Below are positions 6,062 through 12,654 of a DNA stretch of 28,218 nt, one piece after another. The notes under the pieces were generated by a model. That model had not been told where the DNA came from. It did no database searches and saw only the letters and a list, made by a program, of their open reading frames with translations. The position numbers and the translations under genes were made by a program. Each line of letters opens with the position of its first letter. Positions within the stretch are counted from its first letter, which is position 1. Origin of the DNA: a virus; IMG/VR virus record IMGVR_UViG_3300030329_002504, positions 1 through 28,218 of that record. One strand, 5' to 3'.

Positions 6062-6469
6062 ATGACCCCCGAGACTCACCTCCTCACCAAGCTGGACTTG
6101 TCTCGCCCTGAACTCCTCGCGTTGCGCCGTGGGAAGTTCCCGGAAGGCACCCATTGGGTGCGTGGTGACCGCTCCAAGGTTCTTTGGACAGATACTGGCC
6201 TAAACGCCCTTTCGGAGCTGACCGGGGTGGATAAGGAGGAGTTGGTGGCACCCTTGGACGCACCCACTGCCCTCAAGGGGGTGGTGATGTGGGCGAATTA
6301 CCCCAACAAAAGACTGGTGCAAGTGATGCCTGACGAGGGTGATGCGCCGATCCGGGTGAGGGTGAAGGACGCTTTGTTGTACGTGCCAGGGATGGCGATG
6401 GAGTACAGGAGAAATGGCGAAAGGGGATGGATGGAAGCCAAGCGACCCCGATCTCGCGGCCGGTTTTAG
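6062..6469 (+). CDS. hypothetical protein (135 aa)
   Basis: The N-terminal ~55 residues (TKLDLSRPELLALRRGKFPEGTHW, then LNALSELTG) look like a small winged or MerR/excisionase-like DNA-binding domain: a residue run that chooses a determinant, a 'W' strand, then a helix. The C-terminal half (GVVMWANYPNKRLVQVMPDE, VRVKDALLYVPGM) resembles a small beta-barrel. It ends in a basic tail (KRPRSRGRF). I do not recognise the family. The start lacks a good ribosome-binding site, so translation could depend on readthrough from upstream. The next gene starts inside its end (6414), with a 56-base overlap. Confidence 0.5.
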   Translation: MTPETHLLTKLDLSRPELLALRRGKFPEGTHWVRGDRSKVLWTDTGLNALSELTGVDKEELVAPLDAPTALKGVVMWANYPNKRLVQVMPDEGDAPIRVRVKDALLYVPGMAMEYRRNGERGWMEAKRPRSRGRF

Positions 6470-6638
6470 TGAGGCCCCGGAGGTTGGCTTGGGAGGTCAT
6501 GGTGATCCCGGTGGGATGACCATTAAGGAAATGAATGCCCGAATGGACAAGTGGTTGGCGGCTCGGGGGCAGAAGACTTGGGGTTTACGCAGCCAGATCA
6601 ATGCAGACTTGGCTGGTGAAAAGGGGGAGAACGAATGA
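6414..6638 (+). CDS. small hypothetical protein (74 aa)
   Basis: ATG 6414 is preceded by AGGAG at 6407-6411 and overlaps the preceding gene by 56 bases. The N-terminus is Gly/Pro/Asp-rich and probably unfolded. Residues 35-70 (MTIKEMNARMDKWLAARGQ, WGLRSQINADLAGE) are helical and could be a protein-protein or DNA-binding element. It ends with a 4-base overlap with the protease gene. No family is recognised. Confidence 0.45.
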   Translation: MAKGDGWKPSDPDLAAGFSEAPEVGLGGHGDPGGMTIKEMNARMDKWLAARGQKTWGLRSQINADLAGEKGENE

Positions 6639-7543
6639 AAAGAATCATTGGACTAACCATGGCGCTGGTGGGCTTTGCGGGCCTTGCGGCGGACAACATT
6701 GGGGACAACATTGGGGACTACCTGGCGAGCATTAGTGTGACGGTGCGGGCCGAGGGTGGCTACAACCGTGCGGAGGGTAGCGGGACGCTCTTCAAGCGCA
6801 TGGTGGATGGCAGGGAGGTGGTGTTTTGTCATACGGCGGCCCATGTCATTGCCCACACCCGATCCGTGAGGGACGAGATTGTGGATGGCAAGCCAGTGAA
6901 GGTGGTGGAGTTTGGGAGTCCGTTTTTGGTTCGCAAACTGCGCAACCCTGACACGGGGCGGATTGTGGGGGAGACCGTGGTGGCGGCCAAGGTGGTTCGC
7001 TATTCGGACGCGGAGACGGGGCATGATTTGGCTTTGTTGCGAGTGCTGGCGAAAGACTTCAAGGCACCCAATTCAGTCAAGTTTCTGTCAAGGGACGCCA
7101 AGCTGGTCCCACTGGGGACGCACCTGTGGGGTTGTGGTTCGTTGCTGGGGAGCGATGGTGCCAACAGTATCACAGATGGGGTACTGAGCCAGCATGGGCG
7201 CATTCTATTTCGCAGCACGGACTTTACCCAGGTCAGCACGGTGGCCTTTCCTGGTTCGTCCGGGGGTGGCAACTTTAATGATGCGGGGCAGTATGTGGGG
7301 ATGCTGGTGAGAGGCACCCGCACGCAGGGGTTCAACTTTCTGGTGCCGATCAAGAGGATGTGGGGTTATTATGAGAAGTCAGGAATGGCGTGGTGCATGG
7401 ACCCCAGTGTCAAAGTGACGGAGAAGGACATTTCCAAGACTCCCATTGAGGACACGGTGGGGACGCCGGGGAGTGGTCGTGGGGACGAGAAGAAGTACCC
7501 GTTTTTGATTCGGCGCATACCACTTGGGGGAGCCGGGAAATGA
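6635..7543 (+). CDS. secreted trypsin-like serine protease
   Basis: The 302-residue protein starts with a signal peptide (MKRIIGLTMALVGFAGLA, likely cut just after), followed by a duplicated GDNIGDNIGD. The chymotrypsin-fold triad is visible: H70 in CHTAAHVIA, D131 in GHDLALLRV, S209 in PGSSGGG (the GxSGG motif). Strand-like segments between them fit the S1/HtrA (DegP-like) group. No PDZ domain follows; the last ~60 residues are charged and Gly/Pro-rich. Export would place it in the periplasm or on the outside of a Gram-negative host. It is the third-last gene before the large terminase and overlaps both neighbours by 4 bases. Role is open: host envelope protein cleavage, lysis, or virion processing. 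Confidence 0.8.
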   Translation: MKRIIGLTMALVGFAGLAADNIGDNIGDYLASISVTVRAEGGYNRAEGSGTLFKRMVDGREVVFCHTAAHVIAHTRSVRDEIVDGKPVKVVEFGSPFLVRKLRNPDTGRIVGETVVAAKVVRYSDAETGHDLALLRVLAKDFKAPNSVKFLSRDAKLVPLGTHLWGCGSLLGSDGANSITDGVLSQHGRILFRSTDFTQVSTVAFPGSSGGGNFNDAGQYVGMLVRGTRTQGFNFLVPIKRMWGYYEKSGMAWCMDPSVKVTEKDISKTPIEDTVGTPGSGRGDEKKYPFLIRRIPLGGAGK

Positions 7544-7740
7544 AAACGACCTGGCGTGGAATGGCCCGCGCCGTGGTGGTTGGAGTATTGCTGGCATCAT
7601 TGTTGGCCAACTGGTCCCTGTGGGTGACTTTTAAAGTCTTCCGGGACCGTTGGTATGAGGCAATAGAGGCGGCGGAACTCAATGACTTGAACGGTGAAGG
7701 TGGGGCGTGGGTTTGGATTGAGCTGGAGCGTGATGAATAA
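7540..7740 (+). CDS. small membrane protein (66 aa)
   Basis: It overlaps the protease stop by 4 bases (ATGA). It has a basic N-terminus (MKTTWRGMAR), one hydrophobic helix at about residues 11-30 (AVVVGVLLASLLANWSLWV) and an acidic C-terminal half. This N-in, C-out single-span layout resembles small phage envelope proteins. Coupling to the secreted protease suggests they act together, for example as an anchor or partner, but that is inference. No family is recognised. Confidence 0.5.
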   Translation: MKTTWRGMARAVVVGVLLASLLANWSLWVTFKVFRDRWYEAIEAAELNDLNGEGGAWVWIELERDE

Positions 7741-7858
7741 TAGTATAAACAAGCCGGCCGGGAATAGAGGCATGGGAGAGCCATGCACGCGCTTTCATGC
7801 CCCTCACGGGGTTCTTTCTGGCGCAGTTGAACACCCGGTCGGCTTTTTCCCCTTATGA
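7733..7858 (+). CDS. 41-aa ORF bridging to the terminase gene
   Basis: ATG 7733 overlaps the previous stop by 8 bases and has GGAG at 7725-7728. Its TGA (7856-7858) overlaps the terminase ATG by 4 bases (ATGA). The peptide (MNNSINKPAGNRGMGEPC...) has no recognisable domain and runs through the branched RNA structure at 7751-7848. The terminase start has no ribosome-binding site of its own, so this ORF may serve mainly to couple translation into the terminase, like a leader peptide. Confidence 0.35.
   Translation: MNNSINKPAGNRGMGEPCTRFHAPHGVLSGAVEHPVGFFPL
7751..7848 (+). ncRNA. branched RNA structure in front of the terminase gene
   Basis: AAGCCGGCCGGG (7751-7762) pairs with CCCGGTCGGCTT (7834-7845) over 12 positions with one G-U. 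Two hairpins lie inside: GCATGG/CCATGC (7770-7775, 7781-7786, loop GAGAG) and CCCC/GGGG (7800-7803, 7808-7811). T residues 7844-7848 follow the closing stem, as in an intrinsic terminator. The result is a three-way-junction-like element ending 6 bases before the terminase ATG. It could be an attenuator, a translational control element, or a packaging-site sequence. Confidence 0.45.
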
Positions 7859-9510
7859 TCCTGTCCGCCCCCAAGACAGGTGATGAGTTGATTCAGGCGG
7901 TGTTGGACTGGCCGGTTTCCAGGGCCAGCGGCATGACACGGGACACCCTTGCGGAGGCGGTTAAGCGGCAGGGTGTGGACCGTGTTTATGAGGACGTTAA
8001 TTCGCTGTATCAGCGGATGATGCAGTCCAAGCTGGATCCCTTCAATGCCATCTGGGTGCCGGACCACTGGGAGGACGCGAAGCGGTTATTGGAGGAAAAT
8101 GATCGCCTTTTAATAGGTGGTGGCAACCGCTCCGGCAAATCAAAATTCTCAGCCTGGTACATCATGCATCTATTGGTTGAGAAGCCGGACAGTCGCGTGG
8201 CGTGTTTTAGCATGACCAGCCAGAGCAGTATTCGGGACCAGCAGCCGGCCTTGTGGGAGTTTATGCCGCAGCAGTGGCAGAAGGTGAAACGTGGCGCGGT
8301 TCAGAACGTGAAGTACAGCCAGAAGAATGGTTTCACGGACAACACCTTTATCTTACCCAATGGAAGCCAGTGTTTTTTTATGAACTACGCCCAGCAGCCG
8401 GACATTTTGGAAGGCATGGAGGCTGACCTGATTTGGTTTGATGAGTTGGTGCCATGGCACTGGGTGCAGACAGCGGAGTTTCGGTTGACGACCCGCAGGG
8501 CCAGCCGCGGGACGGGGAAGATGTTAATCTCGGCCACTCCCATTACGGGCTGGACGCCGGTGGTGAATGATTTTGTGGCGGGCTGCCGGGTGACCGAGAC
8601 CAAGCCCAGTCCGTTGTTGCCAGGCAAGAATGTGGCGGGGGTGGAGGAGGGCCGAATGCCCTACATGGCGGACGCTGTGAAACCGGGCAGTAAGGTGATC
8701 TGGTTTCATACTGCCATGAATCCGTGGCAGGACCCGGCTGAGTTTAAGCGCACCCTGAGTGGGGAATCCACGGTGCAGATCAAGATTCGTGCCTATGGTT
8801 GGTGCGAGAAGAGTACCGGCAATTGGTTTCCCAAGTTTGGCAAGGACCATATTTTAAAAGCGGAAGACATTCCCAAGGAAGGCACCAATTGGATGTGCGT
8901 GGATCCGGCGGGTAGCCGCAACTGGTCCATGCTGTGGCTGCGCGTGGACAAGGCGGGGCGGATGTATTTTTACCGGGAATGGCCGGACAAGGGAACGTAT
9001 GGGGAATGGGCGCTTCCAGGGGACAAGGTGGAGGGCCAAATGGGGCCGGCGCAAAAACCGGAAGGCCGCGGCATAACGGAGTACAAGGAATTGGTGCGGG
9101 AACTGGAAGGGGGCGAGGCCATTGAGGAGCGGCTGATTGACCCCCGTGCGGGTGGCACAGCCGCGGCGACAAAAACCGGCGGCCAGACATTGATTGATTT
9201 GTTGGGGGATGATCCGCAACCGATGTGGTTTGTCCCCGCGCCAGGGCTGTCTATTGAGCAGGGCATCGGCCAGATCAACGAGGCGCTGAACTATGACCCC
9301 GAGGAACCTCTGAGCGTGGTTAATGAGCCGAAACTTTACATTAGTGAGAAGTGCGGGAACCTGATTGATTGCATGCAGCACATTAGTAGCGCCGCCGGCG
9401 ACAAGAATAAGTTCAAGGACTTTGTGGACGTGGCCCGGTATGTCATCACCCATGAACCCTCTTATGTTGACTCAAGAACCTATGCGGCAGTTGGCGGCGG
9501 GAGCTACTAG
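7855..9510 (+). CDS. terL: terminase large subunit
   Basis: The 551-residue protein is the DNA-packaging motor. The ATPase domain has Walker A GGGNRSGKS (residues 88-96), Walker B DLIWFDE with catalytic D196-E197, and motif III SAT (226-228). The nuclease domain shows the RNase H-like acidic residues D350 (CVDPAGSRNW), D429 (LIDPRAGG) and D522/D525 (DFVDVARY). In the family it cuts concatemeric DNA and pumps it into the prohead through the portal. The length is typical. ATG 7855 lacks a ribosome-binding site but overlaps the stop of the 41-aa ORF, so coupled translation is likely. A later start at 7933 would still keep the domains but is no better supported. Confidence 0.9.
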   Translation: MILSAPKTGDELIQAVLDWPVSRASGMTRDTLAEAVKRQGVDRVYEDVNSLYQRMMQSKLDPFNAIWVPDHWEDAKRLLEENDRLLIGGGNRSGKSKFSAWYIMHLLVEKPDSRVACFSMTSQSSIRDQQPALWEFMPQQWQKVKRGAVQNVKYSQKNGFTDNTFILPNGSQCFFMNYAQQPDILEGMEADLIWFDELVPWHWVQTAEFRLTTRRASRGTGKMLISATPITGWTPVVNDFVAGCRVTETKPSPLLPGKNVAGVEEGRMPYMADAVKPGSKVIWFHTAMNPWQDPAEFKRTLSGESTVQIKIRAYGWCEKSTGNWFPKFGKDHILKAEDIPKEGTNWMCVDPAGSRNWSMLWLRVDKAGRMYFYREWPDKGTYGEWALPGDKVEGQMGPAQKPEGRGITEYKELVRELEGGEAIEERLIDPRAGGTAAATKTGGQTLIDLLGDDPQPMWFVPAPGLSIEQGIGQINEALNYDPEEPLSVVNEPKLYISEKCGNLIDCMQHISSAAGDKNKFKDFVDVARYVITHEPSYVDSRTYAAVGGGSY

Positions 9511-9679
9511 CTACCCCCCGCTGATGAGCCTGGCCCAAGCCGTGGAGGCTACCGGGCTGAACCGTAAGTACATCCAAAAGCTGCGCCGATGTGGTGTGGT
9601 AAAGGTGTATGAGTACCAAGGTGGTGGCCGGTATCGTTACCACCGTGACGACCTGTTTAAGCATGTGGGGCTGAAATGA
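9482..9679 (+). CDS. excisionase/MerR-type small HTH protein
   Basis: The conserved part is a compact winged helix: SLAQAVEATGLNRKYIQKL as helix-turn-helix, RRCGVVKVYEYQGGG as strand and turn, and YRYHRDDLFKHVG as the wing and last helix. This is the HTH_17/excisionase pattern. The start is uncertain. ATG 9482 (65 aa) is listed; 9464 and 9452 lie further inside the terminase end, and 9524 gives the bare domain. None has a strong ribosome-binding site. Phages use such proteins as regulators or in recombination; with no integrase in the window, a regulatory or packaging-accessory role is more likely. The next gene overlaps its stop by 4 bases. Confidence 0.55.
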   Translation: MRQLAAGATSYPPLMSLAQAVEATGLNRKYIQKLRRCGVVKVYEYQGGGRYRYHRDDLFKHVGLK

Positions 9680-9888
9680 ATGACCTTTCGATTTTTGGTT
9701 TTCAAGGCACCAACGTCCTCTGGGACGCGGTGATGGAGCAGTTGAAGATTTCAGAGGAGGTGGAGGTGTCACAGGCCATTGACATTCACCCCCAGGGTGA
9801 GCATCGGGCCTATCTGGCGGGCAAGGCTGCCGCCTTGATGGAGTTTCGTGAGCATCTGGAATCCCTGCGGCGGCAGGCGCGGGATTGA
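9676..9888 (+). CDS. small hypothetical protein (70 aa)
   Basis: ATG 9676 overlaps the previous TGA by 4 bases. The C-terminal ~30 residues (EHRAYLAGKAAALMEFREHLESLRRQARD) form a long amphipathic helix, and the N-terminus is mixed. Similar helix patterns (HxxYLxGKAAALxxxRExL) occur in small proteins near phage terminase or capsid genes; no function is established. It ends with a one-base overlap with the following gene (TGATG). Confidence 0.5.
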   Translation: MNDLSIFGFQGTNVLWDAVMEQLKISEEVEVSQAIDIHPQGEHRAYLAGKAAALMEFREHLESLRRQARD

Positions 9889-10061
9889 TGTTGATTAATA
9901 AAAAAGCTGTCCGGGAACTGGCCTTGACGCAGGCCCACAATGGCCGGGACCGGGTGGGTGTCTCCTTCTTTTCAGCCATTGAGGCGGCAGTCAGGGAAGC
10001 CATTTCCCGCCGGGTAGAGCATCACGACAACAAGCGCGGCCGCCGCCGGACACTGGTTTAA
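9888..10061 (+). CDS. small histone-like DNA-binding protein (57 aa)
   Basis: ATG 9888 to TAA 10059-10061. The sequence begins MLINKKAVRELALTQ, continues RVGVSFFSAIEAAVREAISRRVE and ends in a basic tail with the RGRRRTL pattern. This follows the 'strand-linker-long helix-basic tail' plan of small archaeal-histone-fold-like proteins found in marine phages and bacteria (VSxxFxxALxxxVxxxIxxA...GRKTL). Such proteins are thought to bind DNA as dimers. It is the last gene before the 176-bp leader of the head operon. The match is by pattern only. Confidence 0.5.
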   Translation: MLINKKAVRELALTQAHNGRDRVGVSFFSAIEAAVREAISRRVEHHDNKRGRRRTLV

Positions 10062-10107
10062 TTCCAAAACTAAGCCCCTTAAAGGCCCCCTTAGTCCCTC
10101 TCCGTAT

Positions 10108-10132
10108 CCGCCCCCTTTTCTTGCGGGGTTTT
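10108..10132 (+). terminator. weak terminator-like hairpin before the head operon
   Basis: CCGC (10108-10111) and GCGG (10123-10126), or CCCC (10112-10115) and GGGG (10125-10128), form a short stem followed by TTTT at 10129-10132. It sits 47 bases after the last pre-head gene, at the natural boundary between transcription units, but the stem is short. Confidence 0.3.
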
Positions 10133-10148
10133 AATTCGCCTAACTATT

Positions 10149-10178
10149 GATGGCGAAGTGTTTCTTGGTGTTCGCATC
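10149..10178 (+). promoter_or_regulatory. leader hairpin upstream of scaffold gene
   Basis: GATGGCGAA (10149-10157) pairs with TTCGCATC (10171-10178), 8 bp with one bulged G and a 13-base loop; GGCGA/TCGCC is a competing pairing. It belongs to the 176-bp non-coding leader 10062-10237. The leader also holds CTAAG/CTTAG arms (10070-10094) and an A7 run just before the scaffold ATG. No clear sigma70 promoter is visible. A leader mRNA or late promoter is expected here. Confidence 0.3.
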
Positions 10179-10237
10179 GCCTTTCAAAGCTCAAACCATG
10201 GGAGACTGGGCCGTCTTGCAGGTCCTTTAAAAAAAGC

Positions 10238-11257
10238 ATGCCAGAAGCAAAAGCCGGGCAAACGGAACAAGCCCAAGACCAAGCCGTGGAAGTGACGAAT
10301 GCCGAGTCTTTGGTCGGCATTTTGAAGACACAAATGGAACAAGAGGAAGTTCCGCAGGAGACGCCCGAGGAACCTGTCGCAGAGGCGGAAGGGGACGAGG
10401 GCAATCAACCAGAGGTTGATCTTTCCCAGAAAGAGGACGAGCAAGCAGAGGCTGAACCGGCTGCCGAGGCGGAGGGGGAACCCGAGGCCAAGGCACCCGA
10501 GGGGGACGAGTACGAGTTACCCCGCGGGGTTCAGAAGCGGATCGACAAGCTCACTGCTCAGAAGAAGGCGCTGGCCGAGGAGAAGGACAAGGCCATCTCT
10601 GATTTAAGGCAGGAGATTGATGAACTCAGGGCCAGTAAGGAAAGCCCTGATCCCAAGGTGGACGACCCCTCGAACCCTTACCGGCACCTCCAGGACCTGG
10701 AGACAATCCGGCGCGAGGAACTCAACGCGGAAACCGTTCTGGACTGGTGCGACGACCACCCCGATGGGGCGGTTGTCCATGAGGACGGGAACGAGCGCGA
10801 ATACTCCGTAGAGGACATCCGAGAGATACGCAAACGCGCTCGGAAAGCCCTCAACCGGCAACTGCCTGAACAACGCAAGTGGGTGGAGGACTACGCGGCC
10901 ACTGAGCCGTATGTCGAAGCCAACTTCCCGTGGTGGGCCGACAAGGCAACCGCGGAATATCAGGCGGCACGCCAGATTATGAAGGAGTTCCCCGAGGTGA
11001 TGAGGTTCCCCGGCTACAAGGTGAGCGTGGGGGACATCGTGGAGGGGATGAAGGTTCGGATGGCGCGACAGGAGGAAAAGGCAAAGGGACGCAAGAAGGC
11101 GGCCCCTCCCAAGGCGCCGGAACAACCCGTGGCCCCGGTGGCGGAACCCGCCCCGGTTAATGAAACGGCCGCCCGTTCAGCCGCTGCCCGGCAAAGGTTC
11201 TCGGAAACTGGAACAATAGACGACCTCGCAAATGTAATGGCGGCGGCAATGGATTAA
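10238..11257 (+). CDS. scaffolding-like protein
   Basis: The 339-residue protein lies directly upstream of the major capsid gene, the usual place for a scaffold. Residues 1-90 are highly acidic and Glu/Ala/Gln-rich. A coiled coil follows at ~95-130 (RIDKLTAQKKALAEEKDKAISDL within it). The middle is helical and aromatic-rich (QRKWVEDYAATEPYVEANFPWW), then a Lys/Ala/Pro linker and a C-terminal helix (GTIDDLANVMAAAMD). Scaffold proteins organise capsid subunits and leave or are degraded before packaging. This acidic, coiled-coil, helix-ended plan is typical, though sequences in this class are very divergent. The ribosome-binding site is weak and lies near the A7 run. Confidence 0.65.
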   Translation: MPEAKAGQTEQAQDQAVEVTNAESLVGILKTQMEQEEVPQETPEEPVAEAEGDEGNQPEVDLSQKEDEQAEAEPAAEAEGEPEAKAPEGDEYELPRGVQKRIDKLTAQKKALAEEKDKAISDLRQEIDELRASKESPDPKVDDPSNPYRHLQDLETIRREELNAETVLDWCDDHPDGAVVHEDGNEREYSVEDIREIRKRARKALNRQLPEQRKWVEDYAATEPYVEANFPWWADKATAEYQAARQIMKEFPEVMRFPGYKVSVGDIVEGMKVRMARQEEKAKGRKKAAPPKAPEQPVAPVAEPAPVNETAARSAAARQRFSETGTIDDLANVMAAAMD

Positions 11258-11270
11258 AGCCCCGCCACCG

Positions 11271-11277
11271 AAGGAGG
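11271..11277 (+). promoter_or_regulatory. strong ribosome-binding site of the capsid gene
   Basis: AAGGAGG is an almost full match to the anti-Shine-Dalgarno sequence, 7 bases before the capsid ATG at 11285. It is the strongest such site near a head gene here and fits the high copy number of the capsid protein. Confidence 0.75.
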
Positions 11278-11284
11278 AAATAAC

Positions 11285-12283
11285 ATGGCTGCTCTCCTAG
11301 AGAGGCAACAAATTGGAAAACGTGAGGACCTCGCGGATCTCGTGGCACAAGTGGATGCCCACGATCTCCCGGTGACCTCACTGGCCAAGAAAGGATCGAA
11401 ACCCGGCAACTCTGTCATGTCCTGGCAAGCGACTTCGCTTTCCAGCGCGCAGAACAGCCCAGTGGTCGATGGAACCGACGTATCGAGCTACGAGTCGAAC
11501 TCCCGTTCGCTGTTGCAGAACTACATTCAAATCTTCCGCCGCGCCGTGCGGGTCAGCCCCTTGTCGATTGACATCAGCAATGTTGCCGGTGTCCGCGACG
11601 AGCTGGCCTTCCAAGTGGCCGCGAAGATTGTGGAGCTAAAACGTGATATGGAGCTGACCTTCTGTTCCACCGCCGGCGCGGTTGCCGATGATGGTTCAAA
11701 CGGTTACGCGACCCGCGGCTTGGCTAAGTGGATCGAGGTGAGTGGAAGCAAGGACTCCGTTCTTGAGCCGCCCGATGCGTTTTGTACGCCCAGCGGCAGC
11801 ATCGAAACCACGGCGACTACAGCCACGTTGACGGACACCCATGTGCAGGACGTGCTTTCGAGCATCTTCGCGCAAACGGGTTCCATCAGCCAGTACGACA
11901 TGCCGATTGGACGCACGCTGAAACGCGCCTTCACGGACCGCCTGACCGGCACCCGTGCGGTGAGTGACACCGGCAGTGCCACGGCAGCGGCCACGCAGGT
12001 TCGCATGTTCTCGCCGCAAAACGGCAAGACCATCTCGCTGCGCTGCGATGTCTTCGAGGGTGATTTCGGCACCGTCCGATTGCACCCCTCGAACTGGTTG
12101 GACGCCCAGACCGATGGCCTGGTGTTGAACATGGCGGACGTTGAAATCCGTTACGGCAAACTGCCGGAGGTGAAGGAACTGCCTGACAGTGGCGGTGGCC
12201 CCATCCGGTTGGTGGAAGCCTACGCGGCCCTCGTGATGAAGGCCGGTGGTTTGAACCATGGCCGTTTCGACCTCGCCAGCTAA
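11285..12283 (+). CDS. major capsid protein, SU10-type
   Basis: The 332-residue protein follows the scaffold-like gene and has the best ribosome-binding site of the head region. The N-terminal part (REDLADLVAQVDAHDLPVTSLAKKG) and the segment RRAVRVSPLSIDISNVAG followed by DELAFQVAAKIVELKRDMEL resemble the SU10 major capsid family (formerly DUF5309), an HK97-fold capsid found in kuravirus-like and marine phages. Later strands (ISLRCDVFEGDFGTVRL, LNMADVEIRYG) fit the P-domain and A-domain of that fold. It forms the icosahedral shell. Family assignment is from sequence pattern. The following gene starts on the last base of its stop codon. Confidence 0.8.
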   Translation: MAALLERQQIGKREDLADLVAQVDAHDLPVTSLAKKGSKPGNSVMSWQATSLSSAQNSPVVDGTDVSSYESNSRSLLQNYIQIFRRAVRVSPLSIDISNVAGVRDELAFQVAAKIVELKRDMELTFCSTAGAVADDGSNGYATRGLAKWIEVSGSKDSVLEPPDAFCTPSGSIETTATTATLTDTHVQDVLSSIFAQTGSISQYDMPIGRTLKRAFTDRLTGTRAVSDTGSATAAATQVRMFSPQNGKTISLRCDVFEGDFGTVRLHPSNWLDAQTDGLVLNMADVEIRYGKLPEVKELPDSGGGPIRLVEAYAALVMKAGGLNHGRFDLAS

Positions 12284-12654
12284 TGTTGGAGGCGATTCTC
12301 AACTCGCTCCCGACAGATGTCCGCGCCAAAGCGGCCGGGCATCTGCGGGAGCGGGTCTTTAACGATTTAAACAGTGTCCGGGGCAACGCCAAGGCGATTG
12401 CCATGGACAACAATTCGGCCGAGTACCGCCACATGGATGGTCTGGGCCAAATGACCGCCAGTATTGATTCCAAGTCCTACCACTACTGGAACGCCCGCGA
12501 ACCCGGCTGCTGGAATGACAAGAAATTTGTGCGGGAATATCTGAGGGACAACCCCGAGGCGCGGGTTAACACCCGGTCCGGTAAAATCCAGGTGGGATAT
12601 GATGGTGATGGGTTTATTCGCCACCGTGTGGGCCGAAAGGTGAAGGTGTATTGA
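12283..12654 (+). CDS. conserved head-region protein (123 aa)
   Basis: ATG 12283 shares its first base with the capsid stop. The centre (HMDGLGQMTASIDSKSYHYW) and the stretch GCWNDKKFVREYLRDNPEARV resemble a small protein seen next to capsid or portal genes of other podovirus-like phages (a 'DGxGQ...ID...YhxW...CWxDkxFxxexLRDNPexRV' pattern). Its N-terminus is helical. Function is unknown; position suggests a minor head, decoration or assembly protein. It ends one base into the portal start (TGATG). Confidence 0.6.
   Translation: MLEAILNSLPTDVRAKAAGHLRERVFNDLNSVRGNAKAIAMDNNSAEYRHMDGLGQMTASIDSKSYHYWNAREPGCWNDKKFVREYLRDNPEARVNTRSGKIQVGYDGDGFIRHRVGRKVKVY

Noticed and set aside
6051-6079. Promoter using TTGACA at 6051-6056
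   Set aside because: There is no acceptable -10 element at 16-18 bases, and the T-run before it suits a terminator better.
7751-7848. A tRNA or tRNA-like gene
   Set aside because: The branched fold lacks a proper anticodon arm, a T-loop consensus and a CCA-ready acceptor end.
9365-9481. Longer start of the HTH gene inside terL
   Set aside because: The extra residues lie over the terminase nuclease domain and look like out-of-frame translation. The HTH fold begins after 9524, so a start at 9482 or 9524 is enough.
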